Assembly (NCBI GenBank): GCA_903917565.1
Contig: CAIXBB010000005.1
Coordinates: forward strand, 62,001-126,000
DNA length: 64,000 nucleotides
Reading direction: 5' to 3'
From: an uncultured cyanobacterium
GTDB taxonomy: Bacteria > Cyanobacteriota > Cyanobacteriia > PCC-6307 > Cyanobiaceae
The position numbers were made by a program, and so were the translations under genes. The first letter of the stretch is position 1; each line of letters opens with the position of its first letter. Shown here piece after piece: positions 31,383 through 41,987 of this stretch. The notes under the pieces were generated by a model. The model searched no databases, was not told the origin of the DNA, and saw nothing but the letters and a program-made list of their open reading frames with translations.

Positions 31383-32263
31383 GCACCGTTCTCGAGCGCC
31401 TCGACCGCCTGCCCCGACGCAATCTGACGGTGCTCGCCATCAAGGGCATCAGCACCCTGGTGCCAGGCGGCTGGCACAACATCACCAGTGCCGATGAGCT
31501 GATCGCTGATGTGATGGGCAGCAACGATCCCGAACTGATCCGTCAGGTGCGGGCCCGGGCCGACGAGCTGAGCCAGGCCCGCCACGAGGGCTATGGCCGT
31601 GCCCTGAGCCTTTACGACGCGGTCAATCGTTCCCAGAAGGCCGCCGGTGGCCTGCGGGTGCTGGCCAGCATCGGCGGTGCCCTTCCCCTGGTGAAGCGGG
31701 TCGCCAATCTCACTCCCACCAGCGACACCCTGCAGGCGGTGGATCTGAGTCTGAAGGTGGCCGCCGAAATGCTGGCCTTCACCCAGGTGAACGGCCTGCC
31801 GGGCGACAGCTTCGGTGATTTCGCCGCCGCTCTGAACGAGTACGCGGGTGAGGCCCGGGTGCGCATGGCTGCCCTCATCTGCTTCGATGCCCTGCTGCCC
31901 CTGGGCGATCAGGCTCTGGAGCGGCTGGACACGCTGCTGGGAAAAGCCGGCAAGGGGGATCTGCGCCAGCTGCCCGCCTATGCCGGCATGGCTTCCATGC
32001 TTCCAGGCCGTGGCGATGACGCCCATCTCGGCTTCCTCCGCCAGGGTGTGGACCAGTGGCTGGGCTGGGCGGGAGGTTTCGTGGGCCAACTCGGCCTCAC
32101 CGGCCAGAAGGCGGTGCGGGCCCTGGAGACCACCCTGGGCCCCTGGCAGGGGGGGTTTGAGCAGATGGCCACGTTCCTCGACGCCTTCACCGACACCTAC
32201 CAGCACACGGGCGTGCAGGCGGTGGCTCGCCGGCTGGTGGAGCGGGCGGCCGCAGAAATCTGA
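31379..32263 (+). CDS. Soluble protein of unknown function (294 aa)
   Basis: A largely alpha-helical 294-aa protein: MSTVLERLDRLPRRNLTVLA, then a stretch ELIADVMGSNDPELIRQVRARADELSQARH-like (shortened here), ending in a leucine-rich amphipathic tail ARRLVERAAAEI. There is no membrane helix of convincing length; a moderately hydrophobic patch (LRVLASIGGALPLVKRV) occurs near residue 97. It is translationally coupled to the preceding membrane-anchored gene. I recognise no domain. The por-(unknown pair)-mntP order places it near chlorophyll and metal genes, which is only a weak hint. Confidence 0.72.
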   Translation: MSTVLERLDRLPRRNLTVLAIKGISTLVPGGWHNITSADELIADVMGSNDPELIRQVRARADELSQARHEGYGRALSLYDAVNRSQKAAGGLRVLASIGGALPLVKRVANLTPTSDTLQAVDLSLKVAAEMLAFTQVNGLPGDSFGDFAAALNEYAGEARVRMAALICFDALLPLGDQALERLDTLLGKAGKGDLRQLPAYAGMASMLPGRGDDAHLGFLRQGVDQWLGWAGGFVGQLGLTGQKAVRALETTLGPWQGGFEQMATFLDAFTDTYQHTGVQAVARRLVERAAAEI

Positions 32264-32305
32264 AGGTTGCAGCCTGGTGGCACAGTGAGGCCCCAGAGGC
32301 AACTC

Positions 32306-32857
32306 CTAGATCGACAGCATCTTGATTCCCAGCACGATCAGCACCAGACCGGCCAGCATTTCCACCTTGCTGCCCAGCTGTCCGGAGAGCCTGCGCGCCA
32401 GGAACAGGCCCAGATAGGTGGAAACGAAGGCCCCTAGACCAATGGCCGTGGAGTAGATCCCGATGGGCTTATTCACAATCCCAAGGGATACACCAACCCC
32501 CAGCGAATCAATACTTGTGATGGCGGAGACAAACAGAATCCGCCAGGGTCCGTGCACTCTCACCCCCGGCTCCTGGCCCCCTCCATCGTGCTGATCCCTG
32601 TAGGCCGTCCAACACATGTGGCCCCCCACCGCCACCAGCAGCGCGAAGGCCACCCAGTGGTCATAATCCATGATCAGGTTGCGGGCGACGCGGCCGAGCA
32701 GAAATCCGATCGCCGTGGCCAGCCCTTCCGACAGGCCCGAACTCAGGGCAAAGAACAACGCCCGTCGCCAGGAGAAGTGCCGGAATCCCAGGGCGATGGC
32801 CGCAGAGAAGGAATCCACACTCAGGACCGCCGTGAACAGCAGCAACTCCAGGATCAT
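32306..32857 (-). CDS. mntP: MntP-type manganese efflux pump
   Basis: A 183-aa membrane protein with six helices in two repeated halves, each carrying the family acidic signature: VLSVDSFSAAIALGF in the first and SAITSIDSLGVGVSLG in the second. The paired Asp residues are the metal-conduction site described for MntP/DUF204. The family exports Mn2+ from the cytosol. In an oxygenic phototroph this may manage the Mn needed for the water-oxidising complex, which is inference. The gene lies between the convergent unknown gene and chlL, with 42- and 75-base gaps; upstream leader hairpins typical of Mn riboswitches were looked for and not seen. Confidence 0.88.
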   Translation of the reverse strand: MILELLLFTAVLSVDSFSAAIALGFRHFSWRRALFFALSSGLSEGLATAIGFLLGRVARNLIMDYDHWVAFALLVAVGGHMCWTAYRDQHDGGGQEPGVRVHGPWRILFVSAITSIDSLGVGVSLGIVNKPIGIYSTAIGLGAFVSTYLGLFLARRLSGQLGSKVEMLAGLVLIVLGIKMLSI

Positions 32858-32932
32858 GCCGCAGGCGCTGGGGTGTTGAGCCTAGCGACACCTCTGGAGC
32901 ACGATTCCGGCTGACTCAGCAAGGCCGCGCGT

Positions 32933-33901
<969 letters not shown>

Positions 33902-33909
33902 TCAGATCG

Positions 33910-33930
33910 GATCCCGGCTGTCCGGGGATC
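33910..33930 (-). other. Hairpin between chlB and chlL
   Basis: Inverted repeat with arms GATCCCGG (33910-33917) and CCGGGGATC (33922-33930, one extra G), loop CTGT. It lies in the 116-base gap between the chlB stop and chlL start. There is no run of T after it, so a processing or attenuation role is more likely than full termination. Its left arm and loop closely match the hairpin after cbbS at 44218. Confidence 0.6.
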
Positions 33931-33960
33931 ACGCAAACCGAAACATCGCCGGAGAGGCCC

Positions 33961-35619
33961 TCAACGGCTGAAGTGGGCCTTGGCGTCGTAGAGGGCTTCG
34001 GCATCAATGCGCTCCAGGCCCCGCTCCCGGGCGAAGGCTTCGGTGTTCTTGCGCACCTTGCCCCGCACGAAGAAGGGGATCTTGGCGAGTTCCGCCTCCC
34101 CATCCGCTGTCCAGAGGCTCTCAAGCGCCTCCCGCACGGCGTCGGCGGCCGTGATGGTGCCAGGGGCCAGGTCAGGGGCAGCAGCAGGGCCCTCGGCAGT
34201 CGCCTCGGGCTCACCCGCCCCCGCCGCCGCAGGGGCGCCGTCGCCCAGGTGGCTGCGATGGCCGTCGACGAACTCGAAGTCGTGGCGGAACATGCCGATC
34301 AGATGCTCCTCCAGACCCATCATCAGCGGGTGCACCCAGGAATCGAAGATCACATTGGCCCCCTCCCAGCCCATCTGGGGGGAGTAACGGGCCGGCACGT
34401 CCTGCACGTGCAAGGGGGCGCTGATCACGGCACAGGGGAGACCGAGCCGCTTGGCGCTGTGGCGCTCCATCTGGGTGCCGAGCACCAGCTCCGCCGCCGC
34501 CTCGCCCATGGCCTTCTCCACCGCGAGATAGTCGTCGGTGATCAGGGCCTCCAGCCCCAGCTCGGCGGCGGCGGCCCGCACCTCCCTGGCCTGCTCGCGG
34601 CTGTAGCTGCCCAGGCCCACCACCTGGAAGCCGAGCTCCCGGGAGGCGATCCGGGCGGCGGCGATGGCATGGGTCGCATCTGCGAAGATGAACACCCGCT
34701 TGCCGGTGAGGTAAGTGGAATCGACGGAGCGGGAATACCAGGGCAGCCGGGAGCGGCGCTCGGCCTCACTCGGTTGCCCCTCAACGGCTTGCAGATCGGC
34801 CGGAAGCTCAAGGTCGAGCACACCATGGAGCTCCCGCAGGAAGGCGGCGGTGGCGCCGATGCCGATCGGCACCGTGCGCACCACCGGGGTGCCGAAGCTG
34901 CGCTCCAGCCAGCTGCACACCGGGCCCGCCACCTCCATATAGAGGCAGACGTTGGCATCGGCCGTGGGGATGCGGACCAGATCGGCGGGCCGGGCCCCCA
35001 GCGGGGCTACCACCGCCACATCGATGCCGTGCTCCCCGAGCAGCCGGGTGATCTCCAGCACGTCGTCCCGGCAGCGGAAGCCCAGCAGGCTGGGGCCCAG
35101 CAGGTTGACCCGGGGCCGGCGGCCCTCCTGGCGCCAGCGGGAAGGGGAAGGCCTGGGGGTGCCCGGCGCAGGCAACTGGCTCTTCAGCAGGGTGCGGACC
35201 AGCTGGTAGAAGGTTTCCGCCGCTCCCCAGTTCTCCTTCTTGGAGTAGGCGGGCAGTTCCAGGTTCACCAGCGGCACCCCCAGATTCATACCCCCGGCCA
35301 GGGCGCCTGGCTGGTCCTGGATCAGCTCGGCCGTGCAGCTCTCCCCCACCAGCAGCGCCTCGGGCTGGAAGCGCTCGACGGCCTGGCGGATCGAGCGCTG
35401 CACCAGCTCGGCAGTGTCGCCGCCCAGATCCCTGGCCTGGAAGGTCGTGTAGGTGACGGGGGGTCGCAGGCCGCGCCGCTCGATCATCGTGAACAGCAGG
35501 TCGGCATAGGTGTCGCCCTGGGGAGCGTGGAGCACGTAGTGCACCCCCTCCATGGAGGTGGCGATGCGCATGGCGCCCACGTGGGGGGGGCCTTCGTAGG
35601 TCCAGAGGGTGAGTTCCAT
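33961..35619 (-). CDS. chlB: Light-independent protochlorophyllide reductase subunit B
   Basis: ChlB, one half of the catalytic NB component of dark protochlorophyllide reductase, related to nitrogenase MoFe protein. About 552 aa from [20 protein letters not shown]; a longer reading from 35787 runs into chlN and was rejected. Family segments include [17 protein letters not shown], the cysteine-containing [32 protein letters not shown] and, at the C-terminus, [20 protein letters not shown]. The N-terminal Asp and Cys positions used for cluster and substrate binding look intact. It starts 7 bases after the chlN stop; chlN-chlB-chlL is one probable operon. Confidence 0.98.
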   Translation of the reverse strand: MELTLWTYEGPPHVGAMRIATSMEGVHYVLHAPQGDTYADLLFTMIERRGLRPPVTYTTFQARDLGGDTAELVQRSIRQAVERFQPEALLVGESCTAELIQDQPGALAGGMNLGVPLVNLELPAYSKKENWGAAETFYQLVRTLLKSQLPAPGTPRPSPSRWRQEGRRPRVNLLGPSLLGFRCRDDVLEITRLLGEHGIDVAVVAPLGARPADLVRIPTADANVCLYMEVAGPVCSWLERSFGTPVVRTVPIGIGATAAFLRELHGVLDLELPADLQAVEGQPSEAERRSRLPWYSRSVDSTYLTGKRVFIFADATHAIAAARIASRELGFQVVGLGSYSREQAREVRAAAAELGLEALITDDYLAVEKAMGEAAAELVLGTQMERHSAKRLGLPCAVISAPLHVQDVPARYSPQMGWEGANVIFDSWVHPLMMGLEEHLIGMFRHDFEFVDGHRSHLGDGAPAAAGAGEPEATAEGPAAAPDLAPGTITAADAVREALESLWTADGEAELAKIPFFVRGKVRKNTEAFARERGLERIDAEALYDAKAHFSR

Positions 35620-35626
35620 GGGGGTT

Positions 35627-36928
<1,302 letters not shown>

Positions 36929-36998
36929 TTAGCGGGGCGGATGGGGTCCGCGGCCGACTGCGTTACATCTTTTCGGGATCGTGTCCGGATTCCAGCGC

Positions 36999-37502
36999 TC
37001 AGAGGCGGCGGCGGAAACCCTCACTGAAACCCACGCTGCGATCGTCGCGATCCCCATCGGCGCTCCGGCTGAGCCTCCAGACGTTGCGCCCCAGGCGACG
37101 GGCCGTGAGTCCACCCCGCTCGACCACAGGTGCCCCAGGCCGGGCCCCCATCAGCTGGGCCACCTCCGCGGTGCTCAGGGGGGCGCCGGTGCGGATGGCC
37201 AGGTCGGTGGTCTCGAGCCGCTGGCGAAGGCCGGCCAGATCGACCGGGTGGTCCGCTTCGCCGGGCTCCTTCCAGTCGGCGAAGCCGTGGGCGCCGACGC
37301 TGCCCATGCGCCGCATCAGACCGAGGCCGATGAAGGCGAGGGCCTGCTCCGGTCGCACCCCCTCATCCAGCGCCCGGGTGATCCATTCAGAGACGGTGTC
37401 CTGATCCAGGGAGGGACGCAGCGGATGGGTCTCACCCGTCACCCCGGTGGCCGGGGATCCGCTGGAGGGAGAAGGGGCGGAAGCGGTGCGCCGGGTGGTC
37501 AT
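36999..37502 (-). CDS. Hypothetical protein with possible helix-turn-helix C-terminus
   Basis: A 167-aa protein from MTTRRTASAPSPSSG. The first 30 residues are Ser/Thr/Pro-rich. The middle is helical (EWITRALDEGVRPEQALAFI). The C-terminal 55 residues, LSTAEVAQLMGARPGAP through GLTARRLGRNVWRLSRS, resemble a MerR/excisionase-like helix-turn-helix, so a DNA-binding role upstream of the chlNBL operon is possible but unproved. It is on the same strand as chlN with a 73-base gap, so it may be the first gene of that transcript. Confidence 0.6.
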   Translation of the reverse strand: MTTRRTASAPSPSSGSPATGVTGETHPLRPSLDQDTVSEWITRALDEGVRPEQALAFIGLGLMRRMGSVGAHGFADWKEPGEADHPVDLAGLRQRLETTDLAIRTGAPLSTAEVAQLMGARPGAPVVERGGLTARRLGRNVWRLSRSADGDRDDRSVGFSEGFRRRL

Positions 37503-37622
37503 GGTCGCGCCTGTGAAGGATGTACCGGAAGGTATCGGTTGGCTTCGGTCCTGCAAGGGTCCCCGGGCTCTGAAGCCCGCCTACAGCACAATCAATTCAG
37601 GACTGATCCTTCCCCCCATGGC

Positions 37623-38640
37623 GTGCACTGCCGAGTGCCTCCATTCAGTGCCTCCCCGTTGTCACCATGGACCGTTCTCTCCATCGGCCCTGCGAACATT
37701 CCCCCCTCCCAGGCCCGGTTTGAAACGCCATCAACCCAGGGGAAGCCGATAGAGATCGCACCCGGTGTGTGGTAGGTGGGGCTGAGGCTGGCCAACGACC
37801 ATTTCCAGTGCCACACCTATTGCATCGCCAACGGCTCAGACGGGGTGCTGATCGATCCGGGCTCACCGCTCACCATCGAAGGGACCCCGACATCTGTGCC
37901 GCCCTGCCCAGGCTGTTGGAGGTTCTGAAACGCCCTGACGTGCAGGTGGTGACGCAGTGGCAGGCCAATACCCTGATCCATCACTACGGCCAAGGGGTTT
38001 CCACCAACCTGGTGGAGCAGCACAGCTGGTGCCTGCCCCTGCAAGGGGATCGCCACCCGGCACGGCCACCTCATCCCCGCCACCATCGTTGATGAGGTGT
38101 TCAGCGCCCTGGGCGCCATGGACTGCGGCGTCTACTGCCTCGCCGATGCGGACACGGACCTGAAGCGCCTGCTCCACATCGCCGAACCCCGACTGGCACC
38201 ACATCTGCCTGCTGGGCCGTCCCGCCATGGTGCTGGCCCTGCGGGGCGATGGCACGGAGCAGCCCTTTGATCCCGACATGGAGCGGAGGCTGAGGGACTT
38301 CGCCGAATCCATGCGCCCCTGGGTGGACAACCTTCTGCAGGATCAATGGGACGCGAAGGAGAAGGCCGCCCTCAACACCGCGGCTTTCTCCGATTCGCTC
38401 GGGGACTGGCCAACCGGCGGGCCCTTGAAGCGGAGAAGCTGGCGGGAAGCTATTCCCTGATTGAACTGGATCTCGAGGGGCATGCCCCCAAGGGCCGCCT
38501 CTCCGTCAGCCTGGGGGTGAGCACCCAGTCACCCCAGTTGACATCTGACTTCTCCCAGGTGATGGGGCTGGCCGATCAGGCGCCCTATGCCGCCAAAGGA
38601 GCCGGCCGTGACCGGGTCAGTGCCGCCGACAGTCCTGCCG
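37623..38640 (+). pseudogene. Decayed ODP/metallo-beta-lactamase-fold plus GGDEF gene
   Basis: Broken remains of one gene. Frame a: KPIEIAPGVW, a TAG stop at 37773-37775, then VGLRLANDHFQCHTYCIANG and DGVLIDPGSPLTIEG, typical of the N-terminal strand of oxygen-binding diiron (flavodiiron-like) domains. Near 37883 the reading frame changes and a block is missing, giving DPDICAALPRLLEVLKRP. Further changes of frame occur near 38046, 38190 and 38400. The last piece, GLANRRALEAEKLAG, then RLSVSLGVSTQ and GLADQAPYAAKGAGRDRVSA, is the start and end of a GGDEF domain whose active-site centre is deleted. No intact reading frame spans it. Confidence 0.8.
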
Positions 38641-38797
38641 CGGGCAGCCGCCAGGACGGAGCACCCCCGGGGGCGAACCACCCGGGAGTACCCTCCAGAT
38701 CCGGCCTGTCCTTTACGGCGGCCAGGGATCCCGGCGCTTCAACGACCCCGGTGATCGCAACGACCGACCATTCCGGGAGTAGGCGCCTGGCGCCGTG

Positions 38798-39598
38798 ATG
38801 GATCCGCAGACTGCCCGTTCCTTCCTTCGCGACGACCGGTCGGACGCCAGGAGACGGGCAGCGAGCCTGCGCATCACCGGCACCGATGTGAGCGGCGAGG
38901 CCTCCGGGGCCAGCTGCGTGATCACCACCGACAGCGAAGGCCGGCGCCTGGAGCGCCAGTCCAGCCACGTGCAGTCGATCGAACTGCGCACCTACGTCTT
39001 CCTGGATTCCCTCCAGCCCCAGCTGGCGTCCTACATGGGCACGGTGTCCCATGGCTTCCTGCCGATCCCCGGCGATGCCTGCCTCTGGCTGGAGGTGTCG
39101 CCGGGGATGGCGGTGCACCGGGTCACCGACATCGCCCTGAAGGCCAGCACGGTGCGACTCGGCCAGATGGTGGTGGAGCGGGCCTTCGGCTCCCTGGCGC
39201 TTTACCACCGGGATCAGAGCAACGTGCTCCACTCCGGTGACGTGGTGCTGGAGGCCATCGGCAGCCGGGTGGAGCTGCGCAGCCGCTGTGAGGTCACCTG
39301 GACCGAGATCATCCGGGCGATCACACCCGACCATGCCGTGCTGATCAACCGCCAGAACCGCCGCGGCTCGATGATCCAGGCCGGCATGAGCATGTTCATC
39401 CTCGAGACCGAGCCCGCCGGCTACGTGCTGATCGCCGCCAACGAAGCGGAGAAGGGCTCCAACATCACCGTGGTCGACGTCAAGGCCGTCGGAGCCTTCG
39501 GCCGCCTCACCCTGGCCGGCAAGGAGGGCGACGTGGAGGAGGCAGCCGCCGCTGCGATGCGCGCCGTGGCCCAGATCAACGCCGGCTCCAGGGCCTGA
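38798..39598 (+). CDS. csoS1D: Carboxysome shell protein CsoS1D (tandem BMC)
   Basis: About 266 aa from [13 protein letters not shown]; a GTG one codon earlier is in frame. Two BMC-like folds are seen in series: [20 protein letters not shown] to [21 protein letters not shown], and [21 protein letters not shown] to the end. CsoS1D forms a pseudohexameric trimer whose large central pore can open or close, thought to let RuBP and other larger metabolites through. It sits at the front of the carboxysome locus, separated from it by the oppositely transcribed rdgB. Confidence 0.93.
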   Translation: MDPQTARSFLRDDRSDARRRAASLRITGTDVSGEASGASCVITTDSEGRRLERQSSHVQSIELRTYVFLDSLQPQLASYMGTVSHGFLPIPGDACLWLEVSPGMAVHRVTDIALKASTVRLGQMVVERAFGSLALYHRDQSNVLHSGDVVLEAIGSRVELRSRCEVTWTEIIRAITPDHAVLINRQNRRGSMIQAGMSMFILETEPAGYVLIAANEAEKGSNITVVDVKAVGAFGRLTLAGKEGDVEEAAAAAMRAVAQINAGSRA

Positions 39599-39614
39599 TC
39601 GCTTCCGGGGCCGC

Positions 39615-40211
39615 TCAGTCCAGGCCCAGCAGACGTTTCAGATCCGGTGCCATCGCCCTGGCGGCTTTGCCGCGGCTGCCCAGGCGGCTCCTGAGATGCT
39701 CCCCCATGGCGGCATAGCTGCAACCGGCTTCGCGCACATGGAAGATCGGGTCATAGCCGCCGCCGTGGCCCGAGGGCTCCCGCAGGATCAGGCCACGACA
39801 GATCCCCTCCGACTCCAGCACCACCGCACCGGATGGATCGGCCAGGGCCATGGCGCTCACGAATACGCCACCGCGGTAGAGGGAGTCACCCAGCTCCCGC
39901 AGCAGCCGGTGGATCCGCTCGTGGTCGGTGGGGGCGTAGCGGGCCGAATGCAGTCCGGGACGGCCATCGAGGGCATCCACCTCCAGGCCCGAATCGTCGG
40001 CCAGCGACCAGCAGCCGGTGAGGGCCGCCACGGTGGAGGCCTTCAGGCGCGCATTCTCCGCATAGGTGAGGCCTGTCTCCTCGATCTCCAGATCCTTCGG
40101 CTGCCGCCTGACCTCCAGATCCGCCGCTGCAAGCATGGCCGTGATCTCGGCCACCTTGTGGGGATTGCCGCTGGCGATCACCAGCACAGGCTGGGAAGGG
40201 GGGAGGGACAA
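39615..40211 (-). CDS. rdgB: Non-canonical purine NTP pyrophosphatase (RdgB/HAM1)
   Basis: House-cleaning enzyme hydrolysing ITP, dITP and XTP. Read from a TTG at 40211 it is 198 aa, the family length; starts further upstream (to 40349) give a proline-rich leader with no similarity. Motifs: IASGNPHKVAEI at the N-terminus, LEIEETGLTYAENARLKA, the acidic SLADDSGLEVDAL with HSARYAP, and SGHGGGYDPIF. It is the only gene inside the carbon-concentration locus with no known carbon role; the same placement next to carboxysome genes (ham1) is known in alpha-cyanobacteria. Confidence 0.9.
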   Translation of the reverse strand: MSLPPSQPVLVIASGNPHKVAEITAMLAAADLEVRRQPKDLEIEETGLTYAENARLKASTVAALTGCWSLADDSGLEVDALDGRPGLHSARYAPTDHERIHRLLRELGDSLYRGGVFVSAMALADPSGAVVLESEGICRGLILREPSGHGGGYDPIFHVREAGCSYAAMGEHLRSRLGSRGKAARAMAPDLKRLLGLD

Positions 40212-40357
40212 ACCGGGCCCACGGGGGGCCCCATTGTGGTGCAGAAAGGTGGGCTGGGCGGTGGAGGGGCGGGGCAGGACGGGTTGAACATTCCACCCCC
40301 GGAGAACTCCAGGGTTCCTGCCCCGGCCGGACGATAGGGAATTCGCCACCGATCGGA

Positions 40358-40407
40358 CGAAACGGGGGCAACGTTGCGCGACCGGTGACGGTCGCCAGAC
40401 GGTTTCG
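40358..40407 (+). promoter_or_regulatory. Nested inverted repeat upstream of sbtA
   Basis: Outer arms CGAAAC (40358-40363) and GTTTCG (40402-40407) enclose an inner hairpin GCGACC (40378-40383) - GGTGAC loop - GGTCGC (40390-40395). The structure lies 39-88 bases before the sbtA ATG in a 234-base gap shared with the divergent rdgB. It could be an operator or a leader RNA fold. sbtA is known to respond to inorganic carbon limitation, so a regulator site here would make sense, but no known consensus was recognised. Confidence 0.4.
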
Positions 40408-40445
40408 CCCCTAGGTTGCCTCCACCCACTGGGCCCCGGAGGGCG

Positions 40446-41480
40446 ATGCAGTCGAGCCTGGTCCTACAGAACCTGCTCTCCGCGCCGGTGCTGTTCTTCT
40501 TCCTGGGCATCCTCGGCGTGCTGGTGGGCTCCGACCTGGAGATCCCCTCCCCGCTGCCCAAACTGTTCTCCCTCTACCTGCTGCTGGCCATCGGCTTCAA
40601 GGGCGGCATGGAGCTGGCCCACAGCGGCCTCGGCCCCCAGGTGCTGCTGACGATCGGGGCGGCGGTGACGATGTCACTGCTGGTGCCGCTGACCAGCTTC
40701 CTGCTGTTGCGTCTGCGCCTGGATGGCTACAACGCCGCCGCCATCGCGGCCTCCTACGGCTCCATCAGTGCTGTCACCTTCATCACCGCCGAGAGCTTCC
40801 TCAATGTCCTCGAGGTGAACTTCGACGGCTTCATGGTGGCGGCCCTGGCTCTGATGGAATCGCCGGCGATCGTGGTGGGGGTGATCCTGGCCAAACTCTC
40901 GGCCCCTGCAGACGATGTGGAGACCCCAGGGGATCAGGAGAATGGAGGGGATCAGGAGAATGGAGGCACCAGTCTGCGCTGGCGGGAGGTGCTCCAGGAG
41001 GCCTTTCTCAACGGCTCCGTCTATCTGCTGATCGGCAGCCTGGTGATCGGTTACGTGGTGGCCGCCTTCAGCCCGGCGGGGCTGGAGAAGATGGATCCTT
41101 TCACCGAAAAACTGTTCTACGGAGCCCTCTGTTTCTTCCTGCTCGACATGGGCATCGTGGCGGCGCAGCGGCTGCGGGACCTGCGGCAGACGGGGGCCTT
41201 CCTGATCGGCTTCTCCCTGCTGGCCCCCCCTGTGCACGCCCTGGTGGGGCTGCTGGTGAGCGCCATGCTGGGCCTGGGTCAGGGAAACACCCTGCTGTTC
41301 ATGGTGCTCTGTGCCAGCGCCTCCTACATCGCCGTGCCGGCGGCCATGCGCATGACCGTCCCCCAGGCCAACCCCAGCCTGTACATCTCCACGGCCCTGG
41401 GTCTCACCTTCCCCTTCAATGTGGTGATCGGAATTCCTCTCTACATGGCGCTGACCCGACACTTCATCCCCGTCGGCTGA
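40446..41480 (+). CDS. sbtA: Sodium-dependent bicarbonate transporter
   Basis: SbtA imports bicarbonate with Na+, using the membrane gradient, and builds the cytosolic HCO3- pool for carboxysomes. About 344 aa from MQSSLVLQNLLSAPVL; ten to eleven membrane helices in two inverted halves. Characteristic parts are FFFLGILGVLVGSDLEIP, YLLLAIGFKGGMELAHSG, ASYGSISAVTFITAESFL and LTFPFNVVIGIPLYM. The central cytosolic loop (about residues 150-185) is short and contains two identical copies of GDQENG. sbtB follows by 47 bases, forming a two-gene unit. Confidence 0.96.
   Translation: MQSSLVLQNLLSAPVLFFFLGILGVLVGSDLEIPSPLPKLFSLYLLLAIGFKGGMELAHSGLGPQVLLTIGAAVTMSLLVPLTSFLLLRLRLDGYNAAAIAASYGSISAVTFITAESFLNVLEVNFDGFMVAALALMESPAIVVGVILAKLSAPADDVETPGDQENGGDQENGGTSLRWREVLQEAFLNGSVYLLIGSLVIGYVVAAFSPAGLEKMDPFTEKLFYGALCFFLLDMGIVAAQRLRDLRQTGAFLIGFSLLAPPVHALVGLLVSAMLGLGQGNTLLFMVLCASASYIAVPAAMRMTVPQANPSLYISTALGLTFPFNVVIGIPLYMALTRHFIPVG
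40929..40966 (+). repeat. 18-bp perfect tandem repeat inside sbtA
   Basis: Two exact copies of an 18-base unit (GGGGATCAGGAGAATGGA) at 40929-40946 and 40947-40964 plus two bases of a third. It adds six residues (GDQENG) in frame to the cytosolic loop of SbtA, giving residues 162-173. A slippage-prone site, likely variable between strains. Confidence 0.92.
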
Positions 41481-41527
41481 GCCCGGGCCCACGCCATCCC
41501 TCGCCAACCCTCTTCTGCCCCGACACC

Positions 41528-41809
41528 ATGAAACGAATCGATCTGTTTCTCAGCGAACGGGAGTTGAACCGGGTCTGCAAGGCCATCACCGCGGCCGGGG
41601 CCAAGGGCTATTCGGTGATGCGGCACGTCACGGGCATGGGGCCGTCCGGGGAGATCTCCGAAGGGATGGACTTCAGCGGGCTGGGGGCCAATGCGCACGT
41701 GGTCGTGTTCGTGGAGGACGCCCTGCTGGCGGCCGTGGGCAAGGCCCTGAGGCCCCTGCTGAAGCGCTACGGCGGGGTGGGCTTCGTCTCGAGCGCCGAG
41801 CCCCTGTGA
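41528..41809 (+). CDS. sbtB: PII-like regulator of SbtA
   Basis: SbtB is a PII-like trimer that binds adenine nucleotides, including cAMP, and gates SbtA. This 93-aa version starts MKRIDLFLSERELNRVCKAI and has the PII core with GAKGYSVMRHVTGMG (T-loop region) and AHVVVFVEDALLAAV. It ends FVSSAEPL, without the C-terminal Cys-containing R-loop found in Synechocystis SbtB, as in the SbtB of Cyanobium. It follows sbtA and a terminator-like hairpin follows it. Confidence 0.92.
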   Translation: MKRIDLFLSERELNRVCKAITAAGAKGYSVMRHVTGMGPSGEISEGMDFSGLGANAHVVVFVEDALLAAVGKALRPLLKRYGGVGFVSSAEPL

Positions 41810-41829
41810 GCCGAGGTGCCAGCAGAGAT

Positions 41830-41848
41830 CAAGCAAAGCTTGCTTTTT
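41830..41848 (+). terminator. Terminator-like hairpin after sbtB
   Basis: Perfect 6-bp stem AAGCAA (41831-41836) and TTGCTT (41840-41845), loop AGC, followed by a short T run (41846-41848). It lies 21 bases after the sbtB stop and separates sbtAB from the carboxysome operon. The stem is A+T-rich for this genome, so termination may be leaky. Confidence 0.6.
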
Positions 41849-41917
41849 GTGTTCCACTGATCAGATGCCCTTATCTGCCGATCGCGAAACCTTGATGGCC
41901 GCCGGGCTGCCAATCGC

Positions 41918-41987
41918 TTGACGGAGGGTTTGACGGAGGAGCAAGGTTGCACACGAACATTCCACCCCCCTCCTCCAGGAGCAGGTA
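41918..41987 (+). promoter_or_regulatory. Candidate promoter and leader of the carboxysome operon, with direct repeat
   Basis: TTGACGGAGG occurs twice, at 41918-41927 and 41930-41939, 12 bases apart. TTGACG matches a -35 hexamer, and GAACAT at 41955-41960, 19 bases after the second copy, is a weak -10 candidate. AGGAG at 41977-41981, seven bases before the csoS1 ATG, is the ribosome site. The gap 41849-41987 contains nothing else I can name. The repeats may also be a regulator binding site; no CbbR-type T-N11-A pair was established. Confidence 0.4.

Noticed and set aside
32858-32932. Manganese riboswitch upstream of mntP
   Set aside because: The mntP leader is only about 75 bases before another gene and shows no yybP-ykoY-like conserved loops.
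37769-38460. Separate small proteins in the frames of the decayed gene
   Set aside because: Consecutive fragments in different frames join into one known domain order, so they are pieces of one pseudogene.
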